DNA of 64,000 nt from Desulfonatronum lacustre DSM 10312. GTDB taxonomy: Bacteria > Desulfobacterota > Desulfovibrionia > Desulfovibrionales > Desulfonatronaceae. Positions 54,912-64,000 of the stretch are shown piece after piece (position 1 is the first letter of the stretch; each line of letters opens with the position of its first letter). Both the position numbers and the translations under genes were made by a program. A model generated the notes under the pieces. The model made no database searches. It was given only the letters and a program-made list of their open reading frames with translations, and was not told where the DNA came from. The stretch covers positions 633,665 through 697,664 of the forward strand of contig NZ_KI912608.1 in NCBI RefSeq assembly GCF_000519265.1. The letters are read 5' to 3'.

Positions 54912-56105
54912 ATGAATCAAAAAATTGAAAAGGTCGTATTGGCCTACTCCGGCGGTCTGGATACGTCGGTGATTCTGAAGTGGATCAAGGAAACCTATTC
55001 CTGCGAGGTGATCGCCTTTACCGCGGATCTGGGCCAGGGAGAGGACCTTTCCGGCGTGGAGCGCCGGGCCCTGGATACCGGCGCGACCAAGGCTTATGTC
55101 GAGGATTTGCGCGAGGAGTTCGCCAGGGACTATATATTCCCGATGATGCGGGCCAACGCGGTGTACGAGGGCCGCTATCTGCTGGGAACCTCCATCGCCC
55201 GGCCCCTGATCGCCAAGCGGATGGTGGAGATCGCCCGGGCCGAGGGGGCTCAGGCCATTGCTCACGGGGCCACGGGCAAAGGCAACGACCAGGTCCGGTT
55301 CGAATTGACCGCCGCGGCCCTGGACAAAACCTTGAAAACCATCGCTCCCTGGCGGGAGTGGGATCTGCGTTCGCGCACGGACTGCGTCGAATACGCCAGA
55401 AAGCACGGCATTCCCGTGACCGTGACCAAGGACAAGCCCTATTCCTGTGACGGCAATCTCCTGCACCTCTCCTTTGAAGGCGGTGAATTGGAAGACCCCT
55501 GGGCCGAGCCCGGACCGCACACCTACCTGATGTGCGTGCCGCCGGAGCAGGCCCCGGACCAGCCGGAGATCTCGACCATCGAATTCGAGGCCGGGAATCC
55601 CGTGGCTCTTAACGGTCAGTCCATGAGTCCGGCAACGATCATGGCCGAGCTGAACGTTCTGGGCGGGCGGCACGGCATCGGTCGTCTGGACATGGTGGAA
55701 AGCCGTTTTGTGGGCATGAAGTCCCGCGGAGTCTACGAAACACCGGGCGGAACGGTCTTGCAGACCGCTCACCGCGACCTGGAGGGCCTGACCATGGACC
55801 GCGAAACCATGCGCCTGCGCGATCAGTTGATCCCGCAATACGCGGCCATGGTCTACAACGGTTTCTGGTTCGCTCCGGAGCGGGAGGCCCTGCAGGCCTT
55901 CATCGACAAGACCCAGGAACGGGTCCGAGGCACGGTGCGGCTGAAACTGTATAAAGGAGCGGTCTCTGTACTGGGTCGCAAGTCGGACGTTTCCCTGTAC
56001 AATCCTGAACTGGCCACCTTCGAGCAAGACATGGTTTACGACCAGGCCGACGCGGCCGGGTTCATCCGGTTGAACGCCCTGCGACTGCGGGCCTGGAACC
56101 AGTAA
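54912..56105 (+). CDS. argG: argininosuccinate synthase
   Basis: A 397-residue PP-loop ligase of citrulline and aspartate. [12 protein letters not shown] near 11 and [13 protein letters not shown] near 116 are diagnostic, with [12 protein letters not shown] and the tetramer C-terminus. Its stop (TAA) overlaps the argH ATG by one base. AGGACGGGTGCTCGGCA precedes the start. Confidence 0.97.
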   Translation: MNQKIEKVVLAYSGGLDTSVILKWIKETYSCEVIAFTADLGQGEDLSGVERRALDTGATKAYVEDLREEFARDYIFPMMRANAVYEGRYLLGTSIARPLIAKRMVEIARAEGAQAIAHGATGKGNDQVRFELTAAALDKTLKTIAPWREWDLRSRTDCVEYARKHGIPVTVTKDKPYSCDGNLLHLSFEGGELEDPWAEPGPHTYLMCVPPEQAPDQPEISTIEFEAGNPVALNGQSMSPATIMAELNVLGGRHGIGRLDMVESRFVGMKSRGVYETPGGTVLQTAHRDLEGLTMDRETMRLRDQLIPQYAAMVYNGFWFAPEREALQAFIDKTQERVRGTVRLKLYKGAVSVLGRKSDVSLYNPELATFEQDMVYDQADAAGFIRLNALRLRAWNQ

Positions 56106-57514
56106 TGTCCGGGAAAGAATCCACAGGCAAACTCTGGGGCGGACGGTTCGAGGCAGCCACGAACCGGCTCGTGGAGCAGTATACGGCTTCGGTCGGGGCG
56201 GATCGCCGCTTGGCCTTGCAGGACATCCGGGGTTCCATGGCCCATGCCCGGATGCTGGGCAAGCAGGGTGTTTTGCGAGCCGAGGACGTGGACGCCATTC
56301 TGGACGGGTTGCGGCGGGTCGAAGCCGAGGTCGCGGCCGGGACGTTCGTTTGGAAAGACGAACTGGAAGACGTGCACATGAATATTGAAGCCCGGTTGAC
56401 CGAGCTGATCGGCGAAGCCGGCAAGCGGCTGCACACCGGACGCAGCCGCAACGACCAGGTGGCCCTGGACTTCCGGCTGCATGTGGACGAGGCTCTGGAG
56501 CAATGGCAGGGTGCTCTGCATGAGCTGATCGCTGTGCTGGTCCGCCGGGCCGAAGAGCACGTCCGGACCCTGCTGCCCGGCTGCACCCATTTGCAGCCGG
56601 CCCAGCCGGTCAGTCTGGCCCAGCATCTCCTGGCCTACGCCTGGATGTGTCGCCGGGATTTCGACCGGGTCGCCGACGCCCGCCAGCGGGTCCGGGTCAG
56701 CCCCTTGGGTGCCGCGGCTCTGGCCGGGACCACCTATCCCATTGACCCGGAAATGGTCGCCCGGGAAGTGGGGTTTTCCAAAATTTTCACCAACAGCATG
56801 GACGCTGTGGCGGACCGAGACTTTGTCATGGAGTCCGTATTCTGCGCCTGCGTGATCATGGCCCACTTGTCTCGGCTCTGTGAGGAGTTGATCCTTTGGG
56901 CCAACCCGGCCTTCGGATTCGTGCGGCTGCCAGACGCGTTTGCCACGGGATCAAGCATCATGCCTCAGAAAAAGAACCCGGACGTGGCCGAGCTGATGCG
57001 CGGCAAGACCGGGCGGGTCTACGGCGATCTGACGGCCTTGTTGACTCTGGTCAAGGGCCTGCCGCTGACGTACAATCGAGACATGCAGGAAGACAAGGAG
57101 CCGTTTTTCGACGCGGACACGACCGTGTCGTCCTCATTGCGGCTGATGGCCGCGATGATGGCCGAAATGGAGTTCGTCCCCGAGCGGATGTTGGCCCTGC
57201 TGCGCAAGGGCTTTCTTAATGCCACGGAACTGGCCGACTATTTGGCGGGCAAGGGCTTGGCCTTTCGCGACGCCCACCATGTCGTCGGGCGGGCCGTGGC
57301 CTTTGCCGAGGAGCGGAGGCTGGGTCTGGAGGATCTGTCTCTGGAAGCGTTGCGGTCATTTTCCCCGCTGATCGAGGAAGACGTCTTCACGGTGCTGGAT
57401 TACCACCAGGCCGTGGCCCGGCGCTCAGCGCCGGGGGGCACGGGGGAAGGGCCGGTGCGCGGGCAAGTCGCCGATCTCCGAACGTGGCTGGAGGCCGTGC
57501 GCCCATCGATGTGA
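56105..57514 (+). CDS. argH: argininosuccinate lyase
   Basis: A 469-residue superfamily member of fumarase/ASL. The signature [16 protein letters not shown] near 281, [15 protein letters not shown] near 112 and [20 protein letters not shown] near 159 are complete. It releases arginine and fumarate, feeding the fumarase/fumarate reductase genes of this window. No terminator hairpin is seen before selC. Confidence 0.97.
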   Translation: MSGKESTGKLWGGRFEAATNRLVEQYTASVGADRRLALQDIRGSMAHARMLGKQGVLRAEDVDAILDGLRRVEAEVAAGTFVWKDELEDVHMNIEARLTELIGEAGKRLHTGRSRNDQVALDFRLHVDEALEQWQGALHELIAVLVRRAEEHVRTLLPGCTHLQPAQPVSLAQHLLAYAWMCRRDFDRVADARQRVRVSPLGAAALAGTTYPIDPEMVAREVGFSKIFTNSMDAVADRDFVMESVFCACVIMAHLSRLCEELILWANPAFGFVRLPDAFATGSSIMPQKKNPDVAELMRGKTGRVYGDLTALLTLVKGLPLTYNRDMQEDKEPFFDADTTVSSSLRLMAAMMAEMEFVPERMLALLRKGFLNATELADYLAGKGLAFRDAHHVVGRAVAFAEERRLGLEDLSLEALRSFSPLIEEDVFTVLDYHQAVARRSAPGGTGEGPVRGQVADLRTWLEAVRPSM

Positions 57515-57625
57515 TCGGTGACTGAGGGGCTACACAGAGAAGCTTTTGGTGCGAATGACGCGGAGACTGTTCGAGGGGTGGCGCGCGGTGAGGTGAACGC
57601 GGGATGAGCCGGAGCGAGGGGGAAA

Positions 57626-57719
57626 TGGCGGAAGCGTATAGGAGTCGAACCTACCGACGACCTCTCGACCGTCCACTGGATTTGAAGTCCAGGCGCCACA
57701 CCGGTGACGAAACGCTTCC
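57626..57719 (-). tRNA. selC: tRNA-Sec (anticodon TCA)
   Basis: On the minus strand an 8-bp acceptor GGAAGCGT pairs with ACGCTTCC. The anticodon stem CTGGA/TCCAG encloses CTTCAAA, giving TCA. There is a long variable arm, T loop GTTCGACTCC and encoded CCA. At 94 bases it is class II, and the 8-bp acceptor and TCA anticodon mark selenocysteine. It opposes argH and ftsH. The rest of 57515-57987 holds only repeat D and a weak promoter-like sequence. Confidence 0.95.
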
Positions 57720-57920
57720 TCAATTCGTGCTCAATGCTTACGCAGTACTTGATTGGGCTTGCTGCTTGGCGAACAGCGGTGACTTGTATCCATTTCGTTC
57801 TTGATCCGCAAGCGCGGGATGAGAAAAACTCGGAGTGAATTCGTTTCTGAACCTCGGATTAGGCGTGGAATCGTAGTGTGCTTTATCTGGCCAGTTCCGC
57901 AATCCTTTTTGAAATGACGC

Positions 57921-57951
57921 TCGATTTCGATCCCGATTTCGATTTCGATTA
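57921..57951. repeat. GATTTC-hexamer repeat, locus D (single tract)
   Basis: The tract CGATTTCGATCCCGATTTCG and its continuation match the right tract of locus A, including its TTTTTGAxATGxCG leader. No inverted partner is visible. It lies 36 bases before the ftsH start. Confidence 0.85.
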
Positions 57952-57987
57952 TGTTGACGTGACAAACTGATACCGGAGGAATCTTCA

Positions 57988-60045
57988 TTGAATAATTTTT
58001 CTAAGAACCTGCTGCTCTGGGCCACCATATCCGTGGTCATGGTGGTTCTGTTCAATATGTTCAGCCAGCCGCCGGCGCCGGAGCAGAGGCTGAGCTACAG
58101 CGAGTTGTTGACCCGTGTGCGCGCCGGTGAAATCACCGAGGTCAAGGTCCAGGGACAGCGAATCCAGGGCGTTCTGCTTAACGAACAGCGTTTTGTTTCG
58201 TTCAATCCCAACGATCCGAACCTGGTGCAGACGCTTCTGGACAACAATGTGCGCGTGGTGGCCGAGCCCGAGGACCAGTCGCCGTGGTACTTCACGGTGC
58301 TCATCTCCTGGTTTCCGATGCTGCTGCTAATCGGCGTCTGGATCTTTTTCATGCGCCAGATGCAGTCCGGCGGTGGGCGGGCCATGTCTTTCGGACGGTC
58401 CCGGGCCAAGATGCTCAGCGAGGAATCCACCAAAGTCACCTTCGAGGACGTAGCCGGGGTGGACGAGGCCAAGGAAGAGCTGATGGAGGTGGTGGAGTTT
58501 TTACGCGAGCCCAAGAAATTCACCCGCCTGGGCGGGCGGATTCCCAAGGGCGTCCTGCTGGTCGGTTCGCCGGGAACCGGAAAGACCCTCCTGGCCCGGG
58601 CCGTGGCCGGCGAGGCCGGGGTGCCGTTTTTCTCCATCTCCGGCTCGGACTTCGTGGAGATGTTCGTGGGCGTGGGCGCGGCCCGGGTCCGGGATCTGTT
58701 CACCCAGGGCAAGAAGAACGCGCCCTGTTTGATTTTCATCGACGAGATCGACGCCGTGGGACGGCAGCGAGGGGCTGGACTGGGCGGCGGGCATGACGAG
58801 CGGGAACAGACCCTGAACCAGATGCTCGTGGAAATGGACGGGTTTGAATCCAACGAGGGCGTGATCCTGATCGCGGCCACCAACCGTCCGGATGTTTTGG
58901 ACCCGGCCTTGCTGCGCCCGGGTCGATTCGACCGCCAAGTGGTGGTCCCGTCGCCTGATTTGCGCGGCCGGGTGCGCATTCTGCAGGTCCATGCCAAACG
59001 CACGCCCATGGCCAAGGGAGTTGATTTGGAATCCCTGGCCAAGGGAACTCCGGGCATGTCCGGAGCTGACCTGGAAAACCTGGTCAACGAGGCGGCCCTG
59101 CACGCGGCCCGAAAAGGCAAGGAACAGCTGGACATGCGGGACTTTGAGGAAGCCAAGGACAAGCTGCTCATGGGCAAGGAGCGGCGGAGCATGATCCTCA
59201 GCGACGACGAAAAGAAAACCACGGCCTATCACGAGGCCGGTCACGCCCTGGTGGCCCGTCTGCTTCCCGGCACGGACCCGGTGCACAAGGTGTCCATCAT
59301 TCCCCGAGGCATGGCCCTGGGCGTGACCATGCAGCTTCCGGACGACGACCGGCACAACTACAGCCGATCCTATCTGGAAAAGACCCTGGCCGTGCTGATG
59401 GCTGGTCGAGTTGCCGAGGAGATCATCTTCGATCAACTGACCACCGGAGCGGGCAACGACATTGAACGGGCCACGAAAATGGCCCGGAAGATGGTCTGCC
59501 AGTGGGGCATGAGCGACACCCTGGGGCCGCTTTCCCTGGGGGAAAACAACGACCATGTCTTTCTGGGCCGGGAGATCGCTCACCATAAGGATTACAGCGA
59601 ACAAACCGCTCAGGTGATCGACGGGGAAATCAAGGGCTTCGTGACGAGGGCACACGGCAAGGCCAAGCAGCTTCTGGAAAAAAATATCGATGTTCTGCAC
59701 GCCGTGGCCGGCGCGCTTCTGGAGCGGGAGACCATAACCGGCGCGGACATTACTCTGCTGATGAAGGGCGAGCCGCTACCGCCCATGAGCCCGACTCTCG
59801 CGAAGCCGGTCCGGAAGGAAGCTGAAACGATGCCTGAAGCGGCATCCGGGACTGGATTCGGCGACGACAAAGGCGGGGGCGAAAAAGAGGCGGAAGCAGA
59901 GAGAGCCGACTTCGAGCAGTCCGCCAAGCCTTCCGAGTCTTCCGACGCCACCGACGGACGTTCTGAAGACAAGGACGGCGCGGACGACACAGACGACGCG
60001 GACGAGTTCGCCCTGGAAGAGCCGGACAAAACCAATCGGTCTTGA
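57988..60045 (+). CDS. ftsH: ATP-dependent zinc metalloprotease FtsH
   Basis: A 685-residue membrane AAA+ protease. Two N-terminal helices (about 7-25 and 100-122), Walker [12 protein letters not shown] near 192, Walker [12 protein letters not shown] near 249, second region RPGRFDRQV, and zinc site HEAGH near 414. It degrades membrane and regulatory proteins. The C-terminal 85 residues or so are acidic and Ser/Asp-rich, longer than in the E. coli protein. GGAGGAATCTTC precedes the TTG start at 57988. It heads a conserved operon. Confidence 0.95.
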   Translation: MNNFSKNLLLWATISVVMVVLFNMFSQPPAPEQRLSYSELLTRVRAGEITEVKVQGQRIQGVLLNEQRFVSFNPNDPNLVQTLLDNNVRVVAEPEDQSPWYFTVLISWFPMLLLIGVWIFFMRQMQSGGGRAMSFGRSRAKMLSEESTKVTFEDVAGVDEAKEELMEVVEFLREPKKFTRLGGRIPKGVLLVGSPGTGKTLLARAVAGEAGVPFFSISGSDFVEMFVGVGAARVRDLFTQGKKNAPCLIFIDEIDAVGRQRGAGLGGGHDEREQTLNQMLVEMDGFESNEGVILIAATNRPDVLDPALLRPGRFDRQVVVPSPDLRGRVRILQVHAKRTPMAKGVDLESLAKGTPGMSGADLENLVNEAALHAARKGKEQLDMRDFEEAKDKLLMGKERRSMILSDDEKKTTAYHEAGHALVARLLPGTDPVHKVSIIPRGMALGVTMQLPDDDRHNYSRSYLEKTLAVLMAGRVAEEIIFDQLTTGAGNDIERATKMARKMVCQWGMSDTLGPLSLGENNDHVFLGREIAHHKDYSEQTAQVIDGEIKGFVTRAHGKAKQLLEKNIDVLHAVAGALLERETITGADITLLMKGEPLPPMSPTLAKPVRKEAETMPEAASGTGFGDDKGGGEKEAEAERADFEQSAKPSESSDATDGRSEDKDGADDTDDADEFALEEPDKTNRS

Positions 60046-60064
60046 CTTGGTCACGACATTTCGG

Positions 60065-60955
60065 ATGCGGCCCGTTTCTTCCTGGCGAATCAAGGATGGT
60101 CGTTGGATCGATCTAGCCGATCCGGTGATCATGGGGGTGGTGAACTGCACCCCGGACTCGTTTTATGACGGAGGGCGGCATGACGAGCCCGACGCCGCTC
60201 TTCGTCATGGTCTGTTGCTGGCCTCTCAAGGCGCGCTGATCCTGGACGTGGGCGGAGAGTCCACTCGCCCCGGCTCTCGTCCCGTGAGCGTTCAGCAGGA
60301 GTTGGAACGAGTGCTGCCCGTGGTTCGCGGGTTGTCGTCGGCGACGACGTCTCCGGAGGCCGAACCTTCCGTCGCTTCTCCGGTACTATCCATCGACACG
60401 ACCAAATCCACGGTGGCGGCCCGGTGCCTTCAGGCCGGGGCGGCCATTGTCAACGACGTCTCCGGGTGTCGGTTCGATCCGGGGCTTTTGGACGTACTGG
60501 CTCAGTTCAAGCCCGGCTATGTATTGATGCACGCCCAGGGCAATCCGGAAAGAATGCAGCATGATCCGCGGTACGACGACGTCGTGGACGCGGTGCGTCG
60601 GTTTTTCGAGCAACGGTTGGACGCCTTGGCGCGTTCCGGGCTGCCGGAAGAACATGTGGTTCTCGATCCCGGCATCGGCTTCGGCAAGCGGCTGGAGCAT
60701 AACCTGGAATTGCTGCGCAACATCGAGGTGTTTCAGGAATTGGGCCGTCCGATTCTGGTGGGCGTTTCCAACAAGTCGCTCTGGAAGGACCTTTTGGGTC
60801 TGGAACTGGAAGAGCGGGGGACGGTCACCCAGGTGGCCGCGGCCTTGCTCGCGGCTCGGGGCGTGTTGATCCATCGGATGCACGACGTGCGGGCCACGGC
60901 GCGAACATTGCGGGTTGAAAAGGCCCTGCGCGTCCGGGGAGGGCCGACATGCTAG
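60065..60955 (+). CDS. folP: dihydropteroate synthase
   Basis: A 296-residue folate enzyme joining p-aminobenzoate to pterin pyrophosphate; target of sulfonamides. IMGVVNCTPDSFYDGG near 28, DVGGESTRPGS near 61 and the PGIGFGK block near 200 are present. ATG 60065 is used; TTG 60047 is possible. It overlaps cdaA by seven bases. Confidence 0.94.
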   Translation: MRPVSSWRIKDGRWIDLADPVIMGVVNCTPDSFYDGGRHDEPDAALRHGLLLASQGALILDVGGESTRPGSRPVSVQQELERVLPVVRGLSSATTSPEAEPSVASPVLSIDTTKSTVAARCLQAGAAIVNDVSGCRFDPGLLDVLAQFKPGYVLMHAQGNPERMQHDPRYDDVVDAVRRFFEQRLDALARSGLPEEHVVLDPGIGFGKRLEHNLELLRNIEVFQELGRPILVGVSNKSLWKDLLGLELEERGTVTQVAAALLAARGVLIHRMHDVRATARTLRVEKALRVRGGPTC

Positions 60956-61704
60956 AGATGCCGATCAACATTCCGATAAGCATTCGGGACATGGTGGACA
61001 TCGGTCTGGTAACTTTCGCCTTTTACCGACTGATTCTGCTGGTCAAGGGAACGCGGGCCGTTTCGGTGATCTACGGCCTGGTCCTGATCCTGGTTATCTT
61101 CTACCTGTCCGACGAGTTCGGCTTGTTCACCCTGAACTGGTTGCTGGCCAATTTTCTCGGCTCGCTTTTCCTGGTGATCATTATTTTCTTTCAGCAGGAC
61201 ATCCGAAAAGCCCTGTCCGAGTTGGGGGCCGGAAGCTTATGGCGGCGACGCAAGGTTTCGGACCAGCTGGTGAACGAAGTCGTCTTCGCGGCCCTGAACA
61301 TGGCCAAGTCCCGCATCGGGGCCTTGATCGTCCTTGAACGCGGCGTCCCCCTGGGGGACATCATTGCCCGTGGCGTGGAAATCAAGGCCGACCTGACCCG
61401 TGAATTGCTGGTGACCATTTTTTACCCGAACACTCCCCTGCATGACGGAGCGGTGGTCGTCCGGGGGGGGCGGATTGAGGCCGCGGGCTGCATTCTTCCG
61501 TTGTCCTCCGGCGTGGATCACTCCGCGAAGCTGGGGACCCGGCACCGGGCCGCCATCGGGGTCAGCGAGGAAACCGACGCCGTGGCCTTGGTGGTCTCCG
61601 AGGAGCGCGGCATCATCTCCATTGCTCAGGGCGGACGGTTGACCGAAGACCTGAGTGAAGCCCAACTCAAGGACATGCTGCGCGAAGTTCTGGAGCAATC
61701 ATGA
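60949..61704 (+). CDS. cdaA: diadenylate cyclase CdaA
   Basis: A 251-residue enzyme making c-di-AMP from two ATP. Three N-terminal membrane helices (about 15-77) precede the DAC domain with LHDGAVVVRGG near 164 and GTRHRAAIGVSEETDA near 192, the DGA and RHR motifs. c-di-AMP controls potassium, osmolytes and wall synthesis. The stop overlaps cdaR by four bases. Confidence 0.95.
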   Translation: MLEMPINIPISIRDMVDIGLVTFAFYRLILLVKGTRAVSVIYGLVLILVIFYLSDEFGLFTLNWLLANFLGSLFLVIIIFFQQDIRKALSELGAGSLWRRRKVSDQLVNEVVFAALNMAKSRIGALIVLERGVPLGDIIARGVEIKADLTRELLVTIFYPNTPLHDGAVVVRGGRIEAAGCILPLSSGVDHSAKLGTRHRAAIGVSEETDAVALVVSEERGIISIAQGGRLTEDLSEAQLKDMLREVLEQS

Positions 61705-62645
61705 TACCACGCGCCAATTGGCAATATCTGGCCTTGGCCTTCGCCCTGGCCGTGTTCTCCTGGTATCTCGTTTCCGGGCGGGAGAAGGTGGACTCCTGGA
61801 TTCAGGTGCCCGTGGAAATGGTCAATATGCCGCAGGGATACATCGTGCGGCAGGGCATGGTCAATCGGATCGAGGTCCGGGTCCGCGGGCCGCGCCCCAT
61901 GGTCCGGACCATTGACATGCGTAATGCTTTCTACCCCTTGGACCTTGCGGAATTGCAGGTCGGTTTGAACCAAATTGACTTCGAAACCCGGAACCTGAAT
62001 CTGTCCCGGGCCATTGAAGTGGTGGAAATCATGCCGTCCCGGGTTGAACTGCTCGTGGACCGGCTGATGACCAAAACCATTCCCGTGAACAAGAACGTCG
62101 TCGTCGACCTGGACGAGGACTTCGAATTGCGTCGATCCGCTGTGACGCCGCCGGGAGTGGTGCTCCGGGGGCCGTTGGTGATGGTGGAGCCCGTGGAGGA
62201 GGTGGAAACCCAGCCCGTCAAGGTGGAGGGCGACCGCCCCGGGCTGGTGGAAACGACCGTTGGGTTGGTCTTGCCTCCGGAAGTAGAGGCCAGTCCCAGC
62301 CGGGTGGTGGTGCAACTTGATTTTCGTGAGAAGCGGACCGAAGTGTCCCTGGACCGAGAAATTCAGGCCACGAGGCCCTCGGGCATGGTCATGACGCTTG
62401 AGCCGACCTCGATCCGCCTGACGCTCTCCGTTCCGGTATCCCTGGCCCGCGACCCCGGGCTTGAGGATCAGGTGCGGGTGATAGTCTCCCCGGTGGGAGA
62501 GTTGCCCGTTGGGGAGCACGAGGTGGGGTACCGGGTTGAATTGCCTTCCGGAGTGACGTTGACGCAGAGTGAGCCGGAACGGATACGGGTGGCGCTTGAA
62601 CTGGAAGAAGCCGGTCCTCCGGGTGAAGCAAGCGTCGGCGAGTGA
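61701..62645 (+). CDS. cdaR: CdaR-like YbbR-domain protein
   Basis: A 314-residue protein anchored by one N-terminal helix (about 8-25) with three or four extracytoplasmic YbbR beta repeats (about 30-300), including [21 protein letters not shown]. In other bacteria CdaR binds and regulates CdaA from outside. ATGA at 61701-61704 couples it to cdaA. Confidence 0.85.
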   Translation: MIPRANWQYLALAFALAVFSWYLVSGREKVDSWIQVPVEMVNMPQGYIVRQGMVNRIEVRVRGPRPMVRTIDMRNAFYPLDLAELQVGLNQIDFETRNLNLSRAIEVVEIMPSRVELLVDRLMTKTIPVNKNVVVDLDEDFELRRSAVTPPGVVLRGPLVMVEPVEEVETQPVKVEGDRPGLVETTVGLVLPPEVEASPSRVVVQLDFREKRTEVSLDREIQATRPSGMVMTLEPTSIRLTLSVPVSLARDPGLEDQVRVIVSPVGELPVGEHEVGYRVELPSGVTLTQSEPERIRVALELEEAGPPGEASVGE

Positions 62646-62692
62646 TTGAACCAATACAAAGCAGATATGCGAACGATATAGCGAGGTGCTTA

Positions 62693-64000
62693 ATGCGGAA
62701 AGGTCTTTTTGGAACGGACGGTATGCGCGGCCAGGTGAATATTTTCCCCATGCTTCCGGAGATCGCCCTTCGGCTGGGGCTGGCCGTGGGGCAAATGTTG
62801 CGCAACGGTTCGCGGCGACACCGGGTGGTGATCGGCAAGGATACGCGCTTGTCGGGGTACGTGTTCGAGACGGCCCTGACTTCCGGATTTTGCGCGGCGG
62901 GGATGGACGTCTATCTTGTCGGTCCCATGCCCACCCCGGCCATTTCCTTTCTGACCCGCAACATGCGCGCCGACGTCGGCGTGGTCATTTCCGCCTCGCA
63001 CAATCCGTTCATGGACAACGGGATCAAGCTGTTCGACAATCTGGGATTCAAGCTGGCCGACGCCATGGAAGACAGTATCTCGGAGTTGATTCTCTCCCCG
63101 GATACGGATTGGGAGTATCCGCAGCCGGAAAACGTAGGCAAGGCCGCTCGGATTCAGGATAGTCTGGGGCGGTACCTGGTGTTTTTGAAGAACACCATCC
63201 CTTCGACCATGACCTTCGACGGGGTGAAGGTGGTCTTGGACTGCGCCAACGGCGCGACGTACAAGGTCGCCCCCTTGCTGTTCGAGGAACTGGGGGCCAA
63301 GGTCGAGGAAATCGGCACGGAGCCCGACGGATTGAACATCAATCGCAAGTGCGGTTCCCTCTATCCGGAACTCGTGGCGCATCGCGTCCTGGAATCCGGG
63401 GCGGACATCGGCCTGGCCCTGGACGGTGACGGAGACCGGCTGATCGTCACGGACGAGCAGGGGACCGTGCTGGACGGCGACCAGATCATGGCCATTTGCG
63501 CCCAGGACATGATGCAAAACGGCACGTTGCCCGGCAATACCCTGGTGGCCACGGTGATGAGCAACATGTCTCTGGAACTGTTCATGCGGGACCATGGCGG
63601 CAGACTGTTGCGCACGCCCGTGGGCGACCGCTACGTGGTGGAGGCCATGCGCCGCGAAGGCGCGGTGTTCGGCGGCGAGCAGTCCGGCCACTTGATCTTT
63701 CTGAACCATTGCACCACGGGGGACGGTATCCTGGCGGCCCTGCAACTGATGCGGATCATGCAGGAAAAAGGCAAGCCGCTGTCCGAGCTGGCCGGGCAGT
63801 TGAAGCCGTTTCCCCAGGTGCTGGTCAACGTTCACGTGGAGCGCAAAATCCCCTTCGAACAATCCCCGGAAGTGGCCAAGGCCGTGGCTGAGGCTGAGGA
63901 AAAGCTCGGGGCCAGGGGGCGCGTGCTGCTGCGCTACTCCGGAACCGAGCCGGTGGCCCGGGTCATGGTGGAAGGCGAGGATTCCGTCCTGGTTCAGCGG
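62693..64000 (+). CDS. glmM: phosphoglucosamine mutase (3' end missing)
   Basis: 436 residues are visible and the frame continues past the window. LFGTDGMRG is the typical opening, ISASHNPF near 100 carries the phosphoserine, LDGDGDRL near 243 is the metal loop and RYSGTEPV near 416 the phosphate site. It converts glucosamine-6-phosphate to glucosamine-1-phosphate for peptidoglycan and LPS. GCGAGGTGCTTA precedes the ATG. GlmM binds CdaA in several species, consistent with this operon. Confidence 0.96.
   Translation, partial: MRKGLFGTDGMRGQVNIFPMLPEIALRLGLAVGQMLRNGSRRHRVVIGKDTRLSGYVFETALTSGFCAAGMDVYLVGPMPTPAISFLTRNMRADVGVVISASHNPFMDNGIKLFDNLGFKLADAMEDSISELILSPDTDWEYPQPENVGKAARIQDSLGRYLVFLKNTIPSTMTFDGVKVVLDCANGATYKVAPLLFEELGAKVEEIGTEPDGLNINRKCGSLYPELVAHRVLESGADIGLALDGDGDRLIVTDEQGTVLDGDQIMAICAQDMMQNGTLPGNTLVATVMSNMSLELFMRDHGGRLLRTPVGDRYVVEAMRREGAVFGGEQSGHLIFLNHCTTGDGILAALQLMRIMQEKGKPLSELAGQLKPFPQVLVNVHVERKIPFEQSPEVAKAVAEAEEKLGARGRVLLRYSGTEPVARVMVEGEDSVLVQR

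Overview
The window reads as a chromosomal segment of an anaerobic, Gram-negative sulfate-reducer-like bacterium, most likely order Desulfovibrionales (inference). The reasons are a ferredoxin-dependent 2-oxoacid oxidoreductase, a sulfide-type homocysteine synthesis protein, a Wolinella-type fumarate reductase/succinate dehydrogenase next to a two-subunit iron-sulfur fumarase, Kdo/LPS genes, a chemoreceptor with a C-terminal hemerythrin domain, and a selenocysteine tRNA. Genes are GC-rich and densely packed, with many 4-base stop/start overlaps. There is no rRNA, CRISPR array, intact transposase or prophage.

Layout. 1-1.8 kb: korB (cut by the window edge)-korC-surE. 1.9-2.7 kb: an AT-rich, foreign-looking zinc-ribbon membrane protein gene. 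2.7-5.9 kb: homocysteine-biosynthesis protein, LarE-like sulfur transferase and a DUF362/ferredoxin protein. 6-10 kb: a 35-residue basic protein, FmdB-type zinc ribbon, purB, pyrE, a lipoprotein and a coiled-coil membrane protein. 10-10.2 kb: tRNA-Lys and tRNA-Glu with a clear promoter and terminator. 10.3-18.5 kb: hemerythrin chemoreceptor, phasin-like/UbiB pair, DMT transporter, a nested palindrome, a HAD phosphatase, small proteins and a nucleoside-type transporter. 18.5-21.6 kb is the most accessory-looking stretch: two secreted Cys-rich proteins, a 154-bp palindromic repeat, a decayed response-regulator fragment and a sigma54-type AAA+ regulator whose GAFTGA loop is replaced. 21.6-27 kb: MBL hydrolase, MFS protein, coaX-eno-folD. 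27-29.7 kb (minus): two helical proteins and a GT9 glycosyltransferase. 29.7-35.4 kb (minus): TPR-frdCAB-fumarase. 35.4-39.9 kb (minus): aminotransferase-hom-kdsB-carA. 40 kb: tRNA-Ser. 40.4-46.7 kb (minus): RND efflux pair, VTT protein, AI-2E permease, cold-shock protein. 46.8-50.5 kb (minus): cbiB, a small Cys protein, ettA, a 62-residue membrane protein and HU. 50.8-53.5 kb: a hypothetical protein, a LOG-family protein and an M29 aminopeptidase. 53.5-57.5 kb: a second copy of the 154-bp repeat, then argF-argG-argH. 57.6 kb: selC on the minus strand. 58-64 kb: ftsH-folP-cdaA-cdaR-glmM (cut by the window edge).

How it fits together. Fumarase and fumarate reductase interconvert malate, fumarate and succinate, and the Kor enzyme links 2-oxoacids to ferredoxin. 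Homoserine dehydrogenase and the homocysteine protein both draw on aspartate semialdehyde. The last operon couples c-di-AMP synthesis to cell-wall precursor synthesis. Dispersed palindromic and GATTTC-hexamer repeats occupy several intergenic gaps and are the main non-coding structure here. No single locus is clearly a new system. The best candidates for unexplained biology are the homocysteine/LarE/ferredoxin cluster, the regular-cysteine secreted protein near the atypical AAA+ regulator, and the structured repeat families.
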